From positions 37,776-101,775 of the forward strand of contig DDEW01000008.1 of NCBI GenBank assembly GCA_002336935.1: DNA of 64,000 nucleotides, written 5' to 3'. How positions within the stretch are numbered: the stretch's first letter is position 1; every line of letters begins with the position of its first letter. The position numbers were made by a program, and so were the translations under genes. Below are positions 7,160 through 15,316 of this stretch, in pieces. This DNA is from Candidatus Saccharibacteria bacterium UBA1944 (lineage in GTDB: Bacteria > Patescibacteriota > Saccharimonadia > Saccharimonadales > Saccharimonadaceae). The notes under the pieces were generated by a model. It was not told the DNA's origin and ran no database searches. It saw only the letters and a list, made by a program, of their open reading frames with translations.

Positions 7160-8134
7160 ATGGCAAAAAAAGCCGAACTATTAGAAAAGGCCGCTGAGCT
7201 AAAGCTTGAAGTGACCGAGAAAAACACAATTGCTGAAATTGAAGAGGCAATTGCAAGCGCCGAGAAGCATGAGGTACGCGAGGCTACCGTAGCTAAAGCT
7301 GGCAAGCGCTCACAAAAAGCACTTGATGAAGCTGAAGAAAAAGCTGAAAAAGATGCACGCAAAGAAGCTGGCGACACTACACCAAAGGATCCCGAAGCCA
7401 TGGAAGCCCGCAAAAAGGGCCCCGCACCAAAAGTCCGCCCACTACTTGAACGTCGCGGTAAGAAATTCCAAGAAGCTGCTAAGTTGGTTGATGGTGCTAA
7501 AGTCTACTCACTCGCCGAAGCACTCGAACTTGCTACCAAAACCAACCCGACAAAGTTTGATGCAAGTGTAGAAGTTCATGTACGCCTTGGGGTAGACCCA
7601 CGGCAGGCAGATCAAAACATCCGTGCGACGGTAAGCCTACCAAATGGTACAGGCAAGAAAATTCGTGTTGCCGTATTTGCGCCTGAAGCTGATGCAGCCG
7701 CAGCCAAAAAGGCTGGTGCTGATATAGCTGGTGACGAAGAGTTTGCCAAGCAACTCGATAAAGAAGAGCTTAATTTTGACGTACTGATCGCTACTCCAGC
7801 ATATATGCCGAAGTTGGGTAAATATGCCCGCTTGCTTGGTCCACGCGGCTTAATGCCAAACCCAAAGAGCGGTACGGTTGCCACTGATGTTGCCAAAGCA
7901 GTTACCGAAGCGAAGGCCGGTAAGGTTGAATACCGCGTTGACAAGCAAGCAACCATCCACTTGAGTATAGGCAAAGTAAGCTTCGGCGCAAAGAAGCTAG
8001 AAGAAAATGCAGCCGCATTCTTTGCTAGCCTACAAAGCCAGAAGCCATCGAGCCTTAAGGGGGCTTATGTAAAATCAACAGCTATTGCAACTACCATGGG
8101 CCCTGGTATTAAGGTAGAGAACCAAGTAAGCTAG
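7160..8134 (+). CDS. rplA: 50S ribosomal protein L1 with a long N-terminal extension
   Basis: L1 forms the mobile stalk that handles deacyl-tRNA at the E site. The canonical L1 domain occupies about residues 100-324, with KYARLLGPRGLMPNPKSGT and the C-terminal TTMGPGIKV as landmarks. The first 100 residues are extra. Residues about 4-33 resemble a HeH/LEM-type helix-extended-loop-helix module (ELLEKAAELKLEV ... IAEIEEAI), followed by a highly charged linker. ATG 7160 is chosen because GCAGGAGAA ends 3-4 nt before it; an upstream in-frame start at 7079 would lie inside the promoter. Confidence 0.95.
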   Translation: MAKKAELLEKAAELKLEVTEKNTIAEIEEAIASAEKHEVREATVAKAGKRSQKALDEAEEKAEKDARKEAGDTTPKDPEAMEARKKGPAPKVRPLLERRGKKFQEAAKLVDGAKVYSLAEALELATKTNPTKFDASVEVHVRLGVDPRQADQNIRATVSLPNGTGKKIRVAVFAPEADAAAAKKAGADIAGDEEFAKQLDKEELNFDVLIATPAYMPKLGKYARLLGPRGLMPNPKSGTVATDVAKAVTEAKAGKVEYRVDKQATIHLSIGKVSFGAKKLEENAAAFFASLQSQKPSSLKGAYVKSTAIATTMGPGIKVENQVS

Positions 8135-8199
8135 TCATTTGACTTGCCATACGAATTACCGCTCATGTACGCGTGAGCGGTTTTTGGTATCATAAAACT

Positions 8200-8652
8200 A
8201 TGAGGAAACTGCGCATACCCGAGGGGCCTATTGTCCGCAACCGCAAGCACCAAAAAGCCTATGACACGTATCGTTTTAATAATCCGCCAGCTGGTTGCCA
8301 GTTTTGCGAATTAGCGAGTGGTACTTCGCACATTCGTCGAACTTACCAACTTTTTTGGGTCATTGACAATCTTTTTCCCTATTTTATATGGGACGGCTCG
8401 CACACCGGGGAACACCTATTACTCATTCCCAAACGGCACATTGATTCTATTGCACATTTTACCCCTAGCGAACGCAAAGAATACGTCGCCATCCTGGCGG
8501 AGTTTGAAGCCAATGGCTACAGCATATATGCACGTGCTGCGCAAAACAAACGCAAGTCTGTTGTGCATCAGCACACACATTTTATTGAGGTAGGCAAACC
8601 AATCAAAACACAAGTTTATATAAAGAAACCATACATCAATATTGTTCGTTAA
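8200..8652 (+). CDS. HIT-family nucleotide hydrolase/transferase
   Basis: A 150-residue histidine-triad protein, the family that hydrolyses or transfers nucleotidyl groups (e.g. Ap4A or adenylyl conjugates). The signature VVHQHTHFIEV supplies the HxHxH triad near residue 127. CQFC near residue 30 is a possible metal-binding pair, common in HIT proteins. TATCAT ends 6 nt before ATG 8200, so the transcript should be leaderless; an earlier in-frame start at 8173 would lie upstream of this box. Its stop overlaps the stop of the convergent Nudix gene. Confidence 0.88.
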   Translation: MRKLRIPEGPIVRNRKHQKAYDTYRFNNPPAGCQFCELASGTSHIRRTYQLFWVIDNLFPYFIWDGSHTGEHLLLIPKRHIDSIAHFTPSERKEYVAILAEFEANGYSIYARAAQNKRKSVVHQHTHFIEVGKPIKTQVYIKKPYINIVR

Positions 8653-9344
8653 TACTCAGCGTTAGTATAGGTACACACGTCTTCGCGAAAGGCAATCCCA
8701 GCCGATAACATTTCAAAAATTGCCGGGGTAATGGGGAAAAGGTGAGGCTTTTGCAGTAATTCCTTGACCGGCATCCACTCACTATACCCCCCGCTCCACG
8801 GTCGTACAGGCGCAAGCCGATCGATATCTGCCACCATGACGGCAAATATTTTGTCTTCGAGCACATTGCCGTGCGTATTTTTATCAATAACCCTATAACT
8901 ACCCGCCACACGAAAGCTTGCCTCGATACCAGTTTGTTTATTCAACTCACGCGCCGCTGATTCTACTAAGGGAACGCCGCGAAGCACCGGGGCACTGGCA
9001 ATACCCCAAAACCCATTGAATGGCTCACGTTCACGGCGATGCCCGAGAATATAATTGCCACAACGCACTACCATGAGCATGCTTGATTTTGGCTGTTCAA
9101 TTTCTCGGCCCGTCCCTTTATCGAGCCGCCCAACGAACGCCTTGCCCTCTGCCGTCAGCTCGTAGAGCCCATCATCAGCCTTAATTATAAACCGCTGGGT
9201 AACGAGTTTGCGAATGTGAAACTTGAATACATCACTCTGCATATCGGCCGCTCGCTGTAGCTCACTATACCGTGCGCGGGTTGCATACTGCAGTGTATAC
9301 AGCACGGCAGACTGAGCTTTATGCAACTTTCCATCACTATTCAT
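8649..9344 (-). CDS. Winged-helix / Nudix-domain protein with a degenerate Nudix box
   Basis: Residues about 8-75 form a winged helix-turn-helix (YSELQRAADMQSDVFKFHI, then a wing ending ELTAEGKAFV). Residues about 85-220 form a Nudix fold. The Nudix box reads ESAARELNKQTGI: the REL and TG remain, but the two metal-binding glutamates of the usual REUxEExGU are Lys and Gln. It may therefore bind rather than hydrolyse a nucleotide ligand and act as a regulator, conceptually like NrtR but with the domain order reversed. TAAAAT ends 6 nt before the ATG. It is divergent from thyA across a CTAGGG inverted repeat. Confidence 0.8.
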   Translation of the reverse strand: MNSDGKLHKAQSAVLYTLQYATRARYSELQRAADMQSDVFKFHIRKLVTQRFIIKADDGLYELTAEGKAFVGRLDKGTGREIEQPKSSMLMVVRCGNYILGHRREREPFNGFWGIASAPVLRGVPLVESAARELNKQTGIEASFRVAGSYRVIDKNTHGNVLEDKIFAVMVADIDRLAPVRPWSGGYSEWMPVKELLQKPHLFPITPAIFEMLSAGIAFREDVCTYTNAEY

Positions 9345-9364
9345 ATAATCATTTTAACATAAAT

Positions 9365-9416
9365 CTAGGGTAGTAAATTGCCCTAGAACCCTCAGTAATT
9401 CTGGCATAAACTAGGG
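9365..9416. promoter_or_regulatory. Candidate operator between the wHTH-Nudix gene and thyA
   Basis: CTAGGG (9365-9370) and CCCTAG (9381-9386) form a perfect inverted repeat with a 10-bp spacer. A third CTAGGG lies at 9411-9416. The inverted repeat overlaps the leftward promoter and the third copy lies just before thyA, so one protein could control both directions. Confidence 0.55.
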
Positions 9417-9444
9417 TAAATAACATAAAACCATGGGGGTAGTA

Positions 9445-10419
9445 ATGACCAAAGAAAAATTAAGTGGCGAAGCACAATACCTCGCCTGGGCAGACGAAAT
9501 ATTGCATGATGGCGAACCTACCGACGATCGAACTGGCGTGGGTACCTGGGACTACTTTGGTGAACCGCAAATGGCATATGACCTGCGCAAGGAATTCCCC
9601 CTACTTACAAGCAAATTTGTTGCTACCAAAGCAGTTCGCAGCGAACTAGCGTGGATGCTGCACGGCGACACAAATCTGCGCTATCTCACTGAGCATGATA
9701 ACCATATATGGGATGAGTGGCCTTTCGTATCGTACCTAAACCGAGTAGGTATCGACGTACCCGAACAAGAATCACCCGAATGGAAACGACTAAAAAGCGA
9801 CTACTTGAAACAAGTGCTTGCCGACAAAGCATTTGCCGAAGAGTATGGTGACCTTGGGCCAATTTATGGTCATCAGTGGCGCGCATGGCAGGGGTACGAC
9901 AACCAACCAATTGACCAACTGCGGATTGCACAAGATCAAATCCGCAGCGGCAAAAGTTCGCGGCGTATTATTGTGAGCGCGTGGAATGTTGGCGATCTTG
10001 ATGCCATGAGCAAAGCTGGCTTACCACCGTGCCATACACTTTTCCAATTCAATGCGTCGAATGCCGTCGACCCTGAAACCGGCAAGCCGTACCTCGACAT
10101 GAAAATGTACCAACGAAGCGCCGACTGGTTCCTGGGTGTGCCATTTAATATGGCCCAGTATGCGATGCTTCTGAGTGCTATGGCACAAACCACTGACCGA
10201 ACACCGCGATATTTCTACCATACCTTCGGCAGCGCGCACATTTACAAGAACCACGAGGCACAAGTACGTGAACAGCTAGCGCGCGCAGGCGATTTGTATG
10301 AACCACCCAAACTCGTGCTTAACCCAGCTGTTCAAGACATTGGCGATTTTGAAGCCGATGATTTTACAATTGTTGGCTACAGACACCACCCAGCAATTCG
10401 TGGGCAAGTGGCTATTTAG
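9445..10419 (+). CDS. thyA: Thymidylate synthase
   Basis: ThyA methylates dUMP to dTMP using methylene-tetrahydrofolate. The catalytic cysteine is in LPPCHTLFQF. DRTGVGT near the N-terminus, RRIIVSAWN, the DxxxxLxxCPFNxxQYA-like WFLGVPFNMAQYA and the C-terminal YRHHPAI are all present. The protein is 324 residues, about 60 longer than the E. coli type. GGGGGT lies before ATG 9445; an in-frame ATG at 9433 would place that site inside the gene. It is convergent with folA, which regenerates its folate cofactor. Confidence 0.96.
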   Translation: MTKEKLSGEAQYLAWADEILHDGEPTDDRTGVGTWDYFGEPQMAYDLRKEFPLLTSKFVATKAVRSELAWMLHGDTNLRYLTEHDNHIWDEWPFVSYLNRVGIDVPEQESPEWKRLKSDYLKQVLADKAFAEEYGDLGPIYGHQWRAWQGYDNQPIDQLRIAQDQIRSGKSSRRIIVSAWNVGDLDAMSKAGLPPCHTLFQFNASNAVDPETGKPYLDMKMYQRSADWFLGVPFNMAQYAMLLSAMAQTTDRTPRYFYHTFGSAHIYKNHEAQVREQLARAGDLYEPPKLVLNPAVQDIGDFEADDFTIVGYRHHPAIRGQVAI

Positions 10420-10906
10420 CTTCACGTTCGTACGTTACAAAGTCGTAGTCAAAAGGATTTTTGCCATCCTGCTGGTGCGCCGTGCGCGCGGTTTCATACC
10501 AACCGTCAGCAGGACGGTCAAAAAATACCGTCGCTTCAGGGAACGAGGCATGGACCTCCGTAGCATCAATGGCGTCTACACAGTTGCTGGCCAGCGCTTG
10601 CGCATACACTTCACCGCCGCCAATCACGTATATTCGATCACGGCTCGCGCGGCGGAATGCCTCATCAAGGCTGCGAACCGCAATCACATCGGGAACATCA
10701 ATCGCGCCGCGGGTGAGAACAATCATCTCGCGCCCCGGCAGCGACCGACCAATCGAGCGCCATGTATTACCACCCATCACTACGCTCGTGTCCATTGTCA
10801 ATTCACGGAAATGTTTCATGTCTGCAGGCAGGCGCCACAACAAATCATTGCCGCCGCCAATTTCACCGTTTTGCCCATAGGCAACTATCAATCGTCGTTC
10901 TTTCAC
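10412..10906 (-). CDS. folA: Dihydrofolate reductase
   Basis: DHFR reduces the dihydrofolate left by ThyA. Landmarks are LIVAYGQNGEIG near the start, LLWRLPADMKHFRE (cofactor and substrate contacts), VVMGGNTWRSIG, and the IYVIGGGEVYAQAL glycine motif. I chose GTG 10906 because TATGAT (10913-10918 on the minus strand) ends 6 nt before it, and because it gives 164 residues, normal for the family. A longer frame to 10957 would include the promoter. The gene overlaps the end of thyA by 8 nt. Confidence 0.94.
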   Translation of the reverse strand: MKERRLIVAYGQNGEIGGGNDLLWRLPADMKHFRELTMDTSVVMGGNTWRSIGRSLPGREMIVLTRGAIDVPDVIAVRSLDEAFRRASRDRIYVIGGGEVYAQALASNCVDAIDATEVHASFPEATVFFDRPADGWYETARTAHQQDGKNPFDYDFVTYEREAK

Positions 10907-10986
10907 TTTTTTATCATAGCAAACCAATGTATAATAACCATAAATGGTGGGCGGCAAAACAGTCGCTCGTTTTAATAGGGGAAGGT

Positions 10987-11706
10987 ATGAGTGTTTATAG
11001 TAATACCGAAATCAAAGAAGCAATTAAGAATGGGACGATCGTCAGCGTACCCTATGAGCCTAGCCACGTCAGTGAGGCGAGCCTTGATTTCACATTAGGC
11101 TATTATTTTTATAAACAGGAAGTGCGGGAAGACTCGCGCATGTATAACCCATTTGATCGCGATGACGTTGCTACGTACTTTAATGGCCCCCTAAAAGCTA
11201 TGCCGCACCATGAGTGGTGCGCACGCTATGGCTATAAGCCGTTCAAGAATATCCCCCGCAATCACCCAATCATTGTACTGCGCCCTGGCGAGCGAATTTT
11301 GGCGCACACGCATGAATTTATGGGTATTCGAGCGCATGGAGGCGCAGCTGAAGTTCGTGCGCGTAGCAGTTGGGGGCGCAACGGCGTAGCGGTATGTTTT
11401 GATGCCGGCTGGGTTGATCCTGGGTACATTAATCGCATTACTCTGGAAATTTACAACTTGAATATGCATGAAAGTGTGGTGCTACCGGTAGGTGAGCGCA
11501 TGGGGCAGTTGGTATTCCATAAAACCGGTGTTGTTGAAGGCGACTACAGCCACGGCCGAAGTGGGATGAGCGGCAAATATCAATCAACCGACAACTTACA
11601 AGACTTAATTGCCACCTGGAACCCGGCAGATATGCTGCCGCGCAACTACAAAGATACCCGCAAGAAACCAGCCAAAATTAAGGGGCTTCCCGAAGGAATA
11701 CTATAA
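10987..11706 (+). CDS. dcd: dCTP deaminase / dUTPase-superfamily protein
   Basis: This family converts dCTP to dUTP (or directly to dUMP), feeding thymidylate synthesis. The core signature ARSSWGRNGVAV ... WVDPGYINRITLEIYN matches the Dcd pattern (RSSxxRxG, DPGxxGxITLE). At 239 residues it is longer than typical Dcd (about 190), with an insertion around residues 50-85 and a basic tail. ATG 10987 follows AGGGGAAGG. TATAAT at 10930-10935 gives a leader of about 45 nt. It overlaps tmk by 1 nt. Deaminase-only versus bifunctional activity cannot be told. Confidence 0.82.
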   Translation: MSVYSNTEIKEAIKNGTIVSVPYEPSHVSEASLDFTLGYYFYKQEVREDSRMYNPFDRDDVATYFNGPLKAMPHHEWCARYGYKPFKNIPRNHPIIVLRPGERILAHTHEFMGIRAHGGAAEVRARSSWGRNGVAVCFDAGWVDPGYINRITLEIYNLNMHESVVLPVGERMGQLVFHKTGVVEGDYSHGRSGMSGKYQSTDNLQDLIATWNPADMLPRNYKDTRKKPAKIKGLPEGIL

Positions 11707-12383
11707 TGAGTGAGCAAGCAAAACGCGGCTTTTACATTGTCGGTGAGGGGAACGATGGCACCGGTAAATCTACTCAAGTTGACTTACTCGCCAAGCATCT
11801 CGAAAAAGAGTTTGGCGTTGAAACGTATGTCATGCATGAACCTGATGGATGCCCAATCGCCAGCGAGATCCGTACGATTATTAAAAACGGGTCACTCGAG
11901 CGAGATCCTGTTACCAATCTACTGCTTTTTACCGCATCGCGTCACGAAACATGGTTCCGCGAAGCCGTGCCAGTGCTTGGAAGGGGTGGAATTGTATTGA
12001 GTGCTCGTAACTATTTGTCGAGTGAAGTGTATCAAGGTATAGCTGAGGGCCTGGGAGCAGAATACGTACACGGTGTTACGCGGGCGTTTATGGACGAACG
12101 CTACATGACTCCGGATTTAACGGTCATTTTTGAGCTTGAAGATGCAGTGCGTAATAAGCGCATATCGGCTCGTGGTGAACTGGCCAACCCAGACACATTT
12201 GAGTCAAGGGACGATGATTTTCAAACAAATGTCAATAACGGCTACACATCACTTGCTCGCGAACGCGGCTACATCACAATCGACGCTAGTCGCTCAATTG
12301 AAACTATTCAAAGACACTTCCGAAAAGTTGCTATTGCTGCCATAGTATCGCAGGCGCTCAATGGCACTTCCGCCAGTCGATGA
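11706..12383 (+). CDS. tmk: Thymidylate kinase
   Basis: Tmk phosphorylates dTMP to dTDP. The P-loop is GNDGTGKST at about residues 14-22. HEPDG replaces the usual REPGG after strand 2. SARNYLSSEVYQG corresponds to the DRY segment, with Asn in place of Tyr-adjacent residues, so the active site is somewhat divergent. Its ATG overlaps the dcd stop (TAATG), implying translational coupling. With thyA, folA and dcd it completes a dTTP-synthesis block. The stop is TGA, evidence for the standard genetic code. Confidence 0.92.
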   Translation: MSEQAKRGFYIVGEGNDGTGKSTQVDLLAKHLEKEFGVETYVMHEPDGCPIASEIRTIIKNGSLERDPVTNLLLFTASRHETWFREAVPVLGRGGIVLSARNYLSSEVYQGIAEGLGAEYVHGVTRAFMDERYMTPDLTVIFELEDAVRNKRISARGELANPDTFESRDDDFQTNVNNGYTSLARERGYITIDASRSIETIQRHFRKVAIAAIVSQALNGTSASR

Positions 12384-12422
12384 CAAATTGACTATAACTA
12401 CTGTTAGTTATATAATATAGTT

Positions 12423-13967
12423 GTGTCCGAATTTTACGCATTCGACGGCGCTTTCGATGATGAAAGCGCTTTTCATGACTCTGAGTTTCCGCTCGCTCCG
12501 GAAGCTGTTTTGCATGCGTATCGCTCCTTTTGGCGAGCAACCCGGCAGCCCCATGGCCGCACCTCACGTATTTTGCGCGCCATGACCGAAGCAAATACCC
12601 TTATTGCTGATTTTTGCGATGAATACCTTGCGCCACAAGTGTACAGCGCGGCTATGTTGTCGGGATTGTATGATGCAATGAGTGAGCCAGCCACAAGTCT
12701 GAGCGCCAAAAAGGGGCTGCGAACGTACCTTATGCGTTCCAATGAAACCGCAGAAGATAAGCTATTTGTACTCGGCTTACTTTCAGATCGGCGCAGCATC
12801 GATGAATTTTGGGCGAATCAACTCACCAGTATGTACGAAGACGATCCTGATCGTTTAACACTGCTCACTGACCCTACCAACACCCTGCAAGTGCCCGAGC
12901 GTGCTTGGGAGCAACCGGTAATCGGCACCAAAGCCGAAGCAATACTGCGCCTCCGATCCGAGAAGGGCGTCAATATTGAGTCACTGCTTGTTGAAGCCGC
13001 TCAAACACTCCAGTGGCTTCACACTGATCAGGCAAAAAATGATACGGCCACGCTGCAAAAAATGCATATAGCTGAATCACTTTATGCGCCGCTTGCCGAA
13101 GTAATTGGGTTTGACGGCATTGCCATGGCACTTCAGAGCCGTTGTGTTGTATTACGAAACGCTCATACCGGCAAACAAGATTCGGTCGACCAAGCTGAGC
13201 GAATTATCGCCAATCTCGGCGACCCAAGCATCGTAGAAGCGAGGACACAAACTATGCTCGAAGCGGTGCTTGGCGAAAATATTCATGAGCAAGTACTGAC
13301 CCACGCTACACCCCATGGCATCGTAATTGGCGAAGGTATTTGCACCAAAGATGACCTTCGTGTTGTTTGGCGACGCAAAACCATCGGTTCGCTGGCGCGC
13401 AAGCTGAGTAAGCTGGAGGCAGACCAAACACCCATGGATATTATTGGGGCGACCATTATCACGCAAACTACCACCCAGGCCGGCTCAGTAATTAGCGACT
13501 TACTCAAACGAGTTCAATATGATCCAAGGGTAGTGCTCCGTCCATCCCCCAGCCGCACCAGCCCGCTTCACATCAAAGGTGGCGCACAGTATGTGCAAGA
13601 AATCGCAACAGCCCTCGGCTATAGCTCTATTGAAGATCTAAAAAATGTTGCCGATGTAGTAGTAACCAACAATAGCAGCTACCAGGTTGCAAAAGTCACG
13701 CTAACGTTCCAAAGGTGGGGCGAACCATGGCCATTGCATGCCGAGCTGCAGTTTACCACTGAAGCCGATCGAATTGAGGCCCGTATTGGAAGCGCCGCAC
13801 ACGCTCTTTATAAGTTATCCGGGGGAGTCACCAATACTGCTCACACCGACAATGAAACCCACGCCCTCGCCGAACTACGAGCGCAGAAGCGTCACCTTGG
13901 GCAAAACGGTCTTACCGCACTCAGCCGCGAGCGTGCACACAAACTTGAGCGCAGCATGCTTGAATAA
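12423..13967 (+). CDS. Divergent RelA/SpoT-family (p)ppGpp synthetase-like protein
   Basis: A 514-residue protein with the RelA/SpoT layout. Residues about 165-240 correspond to the hydrolase region, but the catalytic HD pair is not evident; ESLYAPLAEVIGFDGIAMAL matches the end of that domain. The synthetase region follows: VVWRRKTIGSLARKL, MDIIGATIIT, and HAELQFTTEAD ... IGSAAHALYK, corresponding to the E(V)QIRT and GxAAHWxYK motifs. No TGS or ACT domain follows. TTGACT-N16-TATAAT ends 6 nt before the GTG start, so it is leaderless. It is either a single-function alarmone synthetase or an inactive homologue. Confidence 0.72.
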   Translation: MSEFYAFDGAFDDESAFHDSEFPLAPEAVLHAYRSFWRATRQPHGRTSRILRAMTEANTLIADFCDEYLAPQVYSAAMLSGLYDAMSEPATSLSAKKGLRTYLMRSNETAEDKLFVLGLLSDRRSIDEFWANQLTSMYEDDPDRLTLLTDPTNTLQVPERAWEQPVIGTKAEAILRLRSEKGVNIESLLVEAAQTLQWLHTDQAKNDTATLQKMHIAESLYAPLAEVIGFDGIAMALQSRCVVLRNAHTGKQDSVDQAERIIANLGDPSIVEARTQTMLEAVLGENIHEQVLTHATPHGIVIGEGICTKDDLRVVWRRKTIGSLARKLSKLEADQTPMDIIGATIITQTTTQAGSVISDLLKRVQYDPRVVLRPSPSRTSPLHIKGGAQYVQEIATALGYSSIEDLKNVADVVVTNNSSYQVAKVTLTFQRWGEPWPLHAELQFTTEADRIEARIGSAAHALYKLSGGVTNTAHTDNETHALAELRAQKRHLGQNGLTALSRERAHKLERSMLE

Positions 13968-13991
13968 CATATATGCGTCACACCTCATCTG

Positions 13992-14020
13992 TTGACAGTT
14001 CAGCGCTCATCTGATACCAT
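13992..14020 (+). promoter_or_regulatory. Promoter of rplJL
   Basis: TTGACA (13992-13997), 17 bp, TACCAT (14015-14020), with a TG one base before the -10 box. It gives a leader of about 185 nt. Confidence 0.75.
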
Positions 14021-14026
14021 ATGGAG

Positions 14027-14210
14027 TGACATTACCAAAGACAGTGGCGGTGAATCATCACTTAATCATGCTACCGAGGGAATCTACTTTTTTCCTATAC
14101 GTCTTTGGCAAATGGTCCAAAGACTTTTTGGTTCCATTTGCCCTAGCTGGCCAATGTCGGACGTTAACAATGTGGTCAAACCAATCAACATAACCAAAGG
14201 AGTATTATCT
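14027..14210 (+). promoter_or_regulatory. L10 leader RNA with mutually exclusive hairpins
   Basis: Inside the rplJ leader GTCTTTGG (14101-14108) pairs with CCAAAGAC (14117-14124), followed by TTTTT: an intrinsic terminator. Overlapping it, GGCAAATGG (14107-14115) pairs perfectly with CCATTTGCC (14134-14142). The two cannot form together. This is the layout of an attenuator. L10(L12)4 binding to its own leader is known in other bacteria; a role for it here is inferred. Confidence 0.6.
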
Positions 14211-14735
14211 ATGGCAATTAGCAAAGATAAGAAACAAGCTTTGGTAAGTGAACTAAGCGAGCTCTTTGCTGCGGCAAAGGGAACTGCAGTTGCAAAATAC
14301 CAGGGGATCAGCGTTGCTGAGCTCCAGGATCTTCGCAAAAATGCACGAGAAGCAGGCGTGACAATTAAAGTTGTCAAAAACCGCCTAGTTCGCGTTGCAA
14401 TGGGTGACGATAAAACCTACAAAGCAGCTGATACCTCAGCACTTGTAGGCCAGTTGCTCTACGCATTTAGCAGCGATGATGAAGTGATGCCCGCTAAGGT
14501 ATTGAATGAGTTTAGCAAAACTCACCCAAGCCTTGAGCTGGTTGCCGGCTTCAGCGGCGAAGGCCTCACCCAGAGTGCCGACGATGTTAAAGCCCTTGCT
14601 AGTCTTCCTAGCAAGAATCAACTTGTCGCCGAAGTGGTGGCACAGCTGCTTTCACCAGTTCACGATGTCACGAACGCCCTTTCTGGCAACCTCCATGCGT
14701 TGCTCGATGGCGTCGAGGCCAAAGCTACTGCGTAA
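14211..14735 (+). CDS. rplJ: 50S ribosomal protein L10
   Basis: L10 anchors L7/L12 dimers to the ribosome. The N-terminal rRNA-binding domain has AISKDKKQALVSEL, AKYQGISVAELQDLR and VKNRLVRVA, and the C-terminal helix (ALSGNLHALLDGVEAK) binds L12. Length is 174 residues. ATG 14211 has AAAGGAG upstream; a longer frame back to 13992 would be in the leader. rplL follows after 48 nt, the universal order. Confidence 0.96.
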   Translation: MAISKDKKQALVSELSELFAAAKGTAVAKYQGISVAELQDLRKNAREAGVTIKVVKNRLVRVAMGDDKTYKAADTSALVGQLLYAFSSDDEVMPAKVLNEFSKTHPSLELVAGFSGEGLTQSADDVKALASLPSKNQLVAEVVAQLLSPVHDVTNALSGNLHALLDGVEAKATA

Positions 14736-14783
14736 TTTTACGCACACAACAATTTTTAATGAATTTCAAAGGAGTCTACTACC

Positions 14784-15167
14784 ATGGCAGACGTAAAGAA
14801 ACTTGCGGAAGAGCTAACTAAGCTGACCGTACTCGAAGTAAACGAACTCAAAAATGTCCTTAAGGACGAATACGGCATTGAGCCAGCTGCTGCAGCTGTT
14901 GCTGTTGCCGGCCCAGCTGCTGGCGGTGACGCTGGTGCAGCTGCTGCTGACGAAAAAAGCGAATTCACTGTAAACCTCAAAGATGGCGGTGCACAGAAAG
15001 TTGCTGTTATCAAAGCTGTCAAAGAAATCACCGGCCTTGGCCTTGGTGAAGCAAAAGCCCTCGTTGACAACGCTCCAAGCGCTATCCTTGAGAAAGCTTC
15101 AAAAGACGACGCTGAAAATGCCAAGAAGCTTCTTGAAGAGGCTGGCGCTAGCGTAGAACTCGCCTAA
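14784..15167 (+). CDS. rplL: 50S ribosomal protein L7/L12
   Basis: L7/L12 recruits translation factors. The N-terminal dimerisation helices are followed by an Ala/Gly-rich hinge at about residues 35-55, then the conserved C-terminal domain with KVAVIKAVKEITGLGLGEAK and LVDNAP. It is 127 residues with an AAAGGAG site. It ends the L10-L12 unit at the 15202-15227 terminator. Confidence 0.97.
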   Translation: MADVKKLAEELTKLTVLEVNELKNVLKDEYGIEPAAAAVAVAGPAAGGDAGAAAADEKSEFTVNLKDGGAQKVAVIKAVKEITGLGLGEAKALVDNAPSAILEKASKDDAENAKKLLEEAGASVELA

Positions 15168-15201
15168 GTTCCATCAATTACGACCACATTGTCTGACTAT
15201 G

Positions 15202-15227
15202 AAATACCCCGCGCTTGCGGGGTATTT
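15202..15227 (+). terminator. Terminator after rplL
   Basis: AAATACCCCGC pairs with GCGGGGTATTT (11 bp) around a GCTT loop, with T residues following. Confidence 0.9.
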
Positions 15228-15251
15228 TGATAGAAAATATATCTCAATGTA

Positions 15252-15280
15252 TTGACATTTTATGTTGATTATGCTATAAT
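15252..15280 (+). promoter_or_regulatory. Perfect consensus promoter of the GC-rich acidic-protein gene
   Basis: TTGACA (15252-15257), exactly 17 bp, TATAAT (15275-15280), with TG one base upstream of the -10. All twelve consensus bases match. Confidence 0.9.
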
Positions 15281-15316
15281 GAAAGTAAGCTATCCATCCG
15301 ACAGAAGGAGTATAAG

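Noticed and set aside
11706..12383. Alternative genetic code (TGA as Gly), as in Absconditabacteria/Gracilibacteria
   Set aside because: tmk and the 50-residue zinc-ribbon gene end in TGA at natural lengths, and no gene needs TGA read-through.
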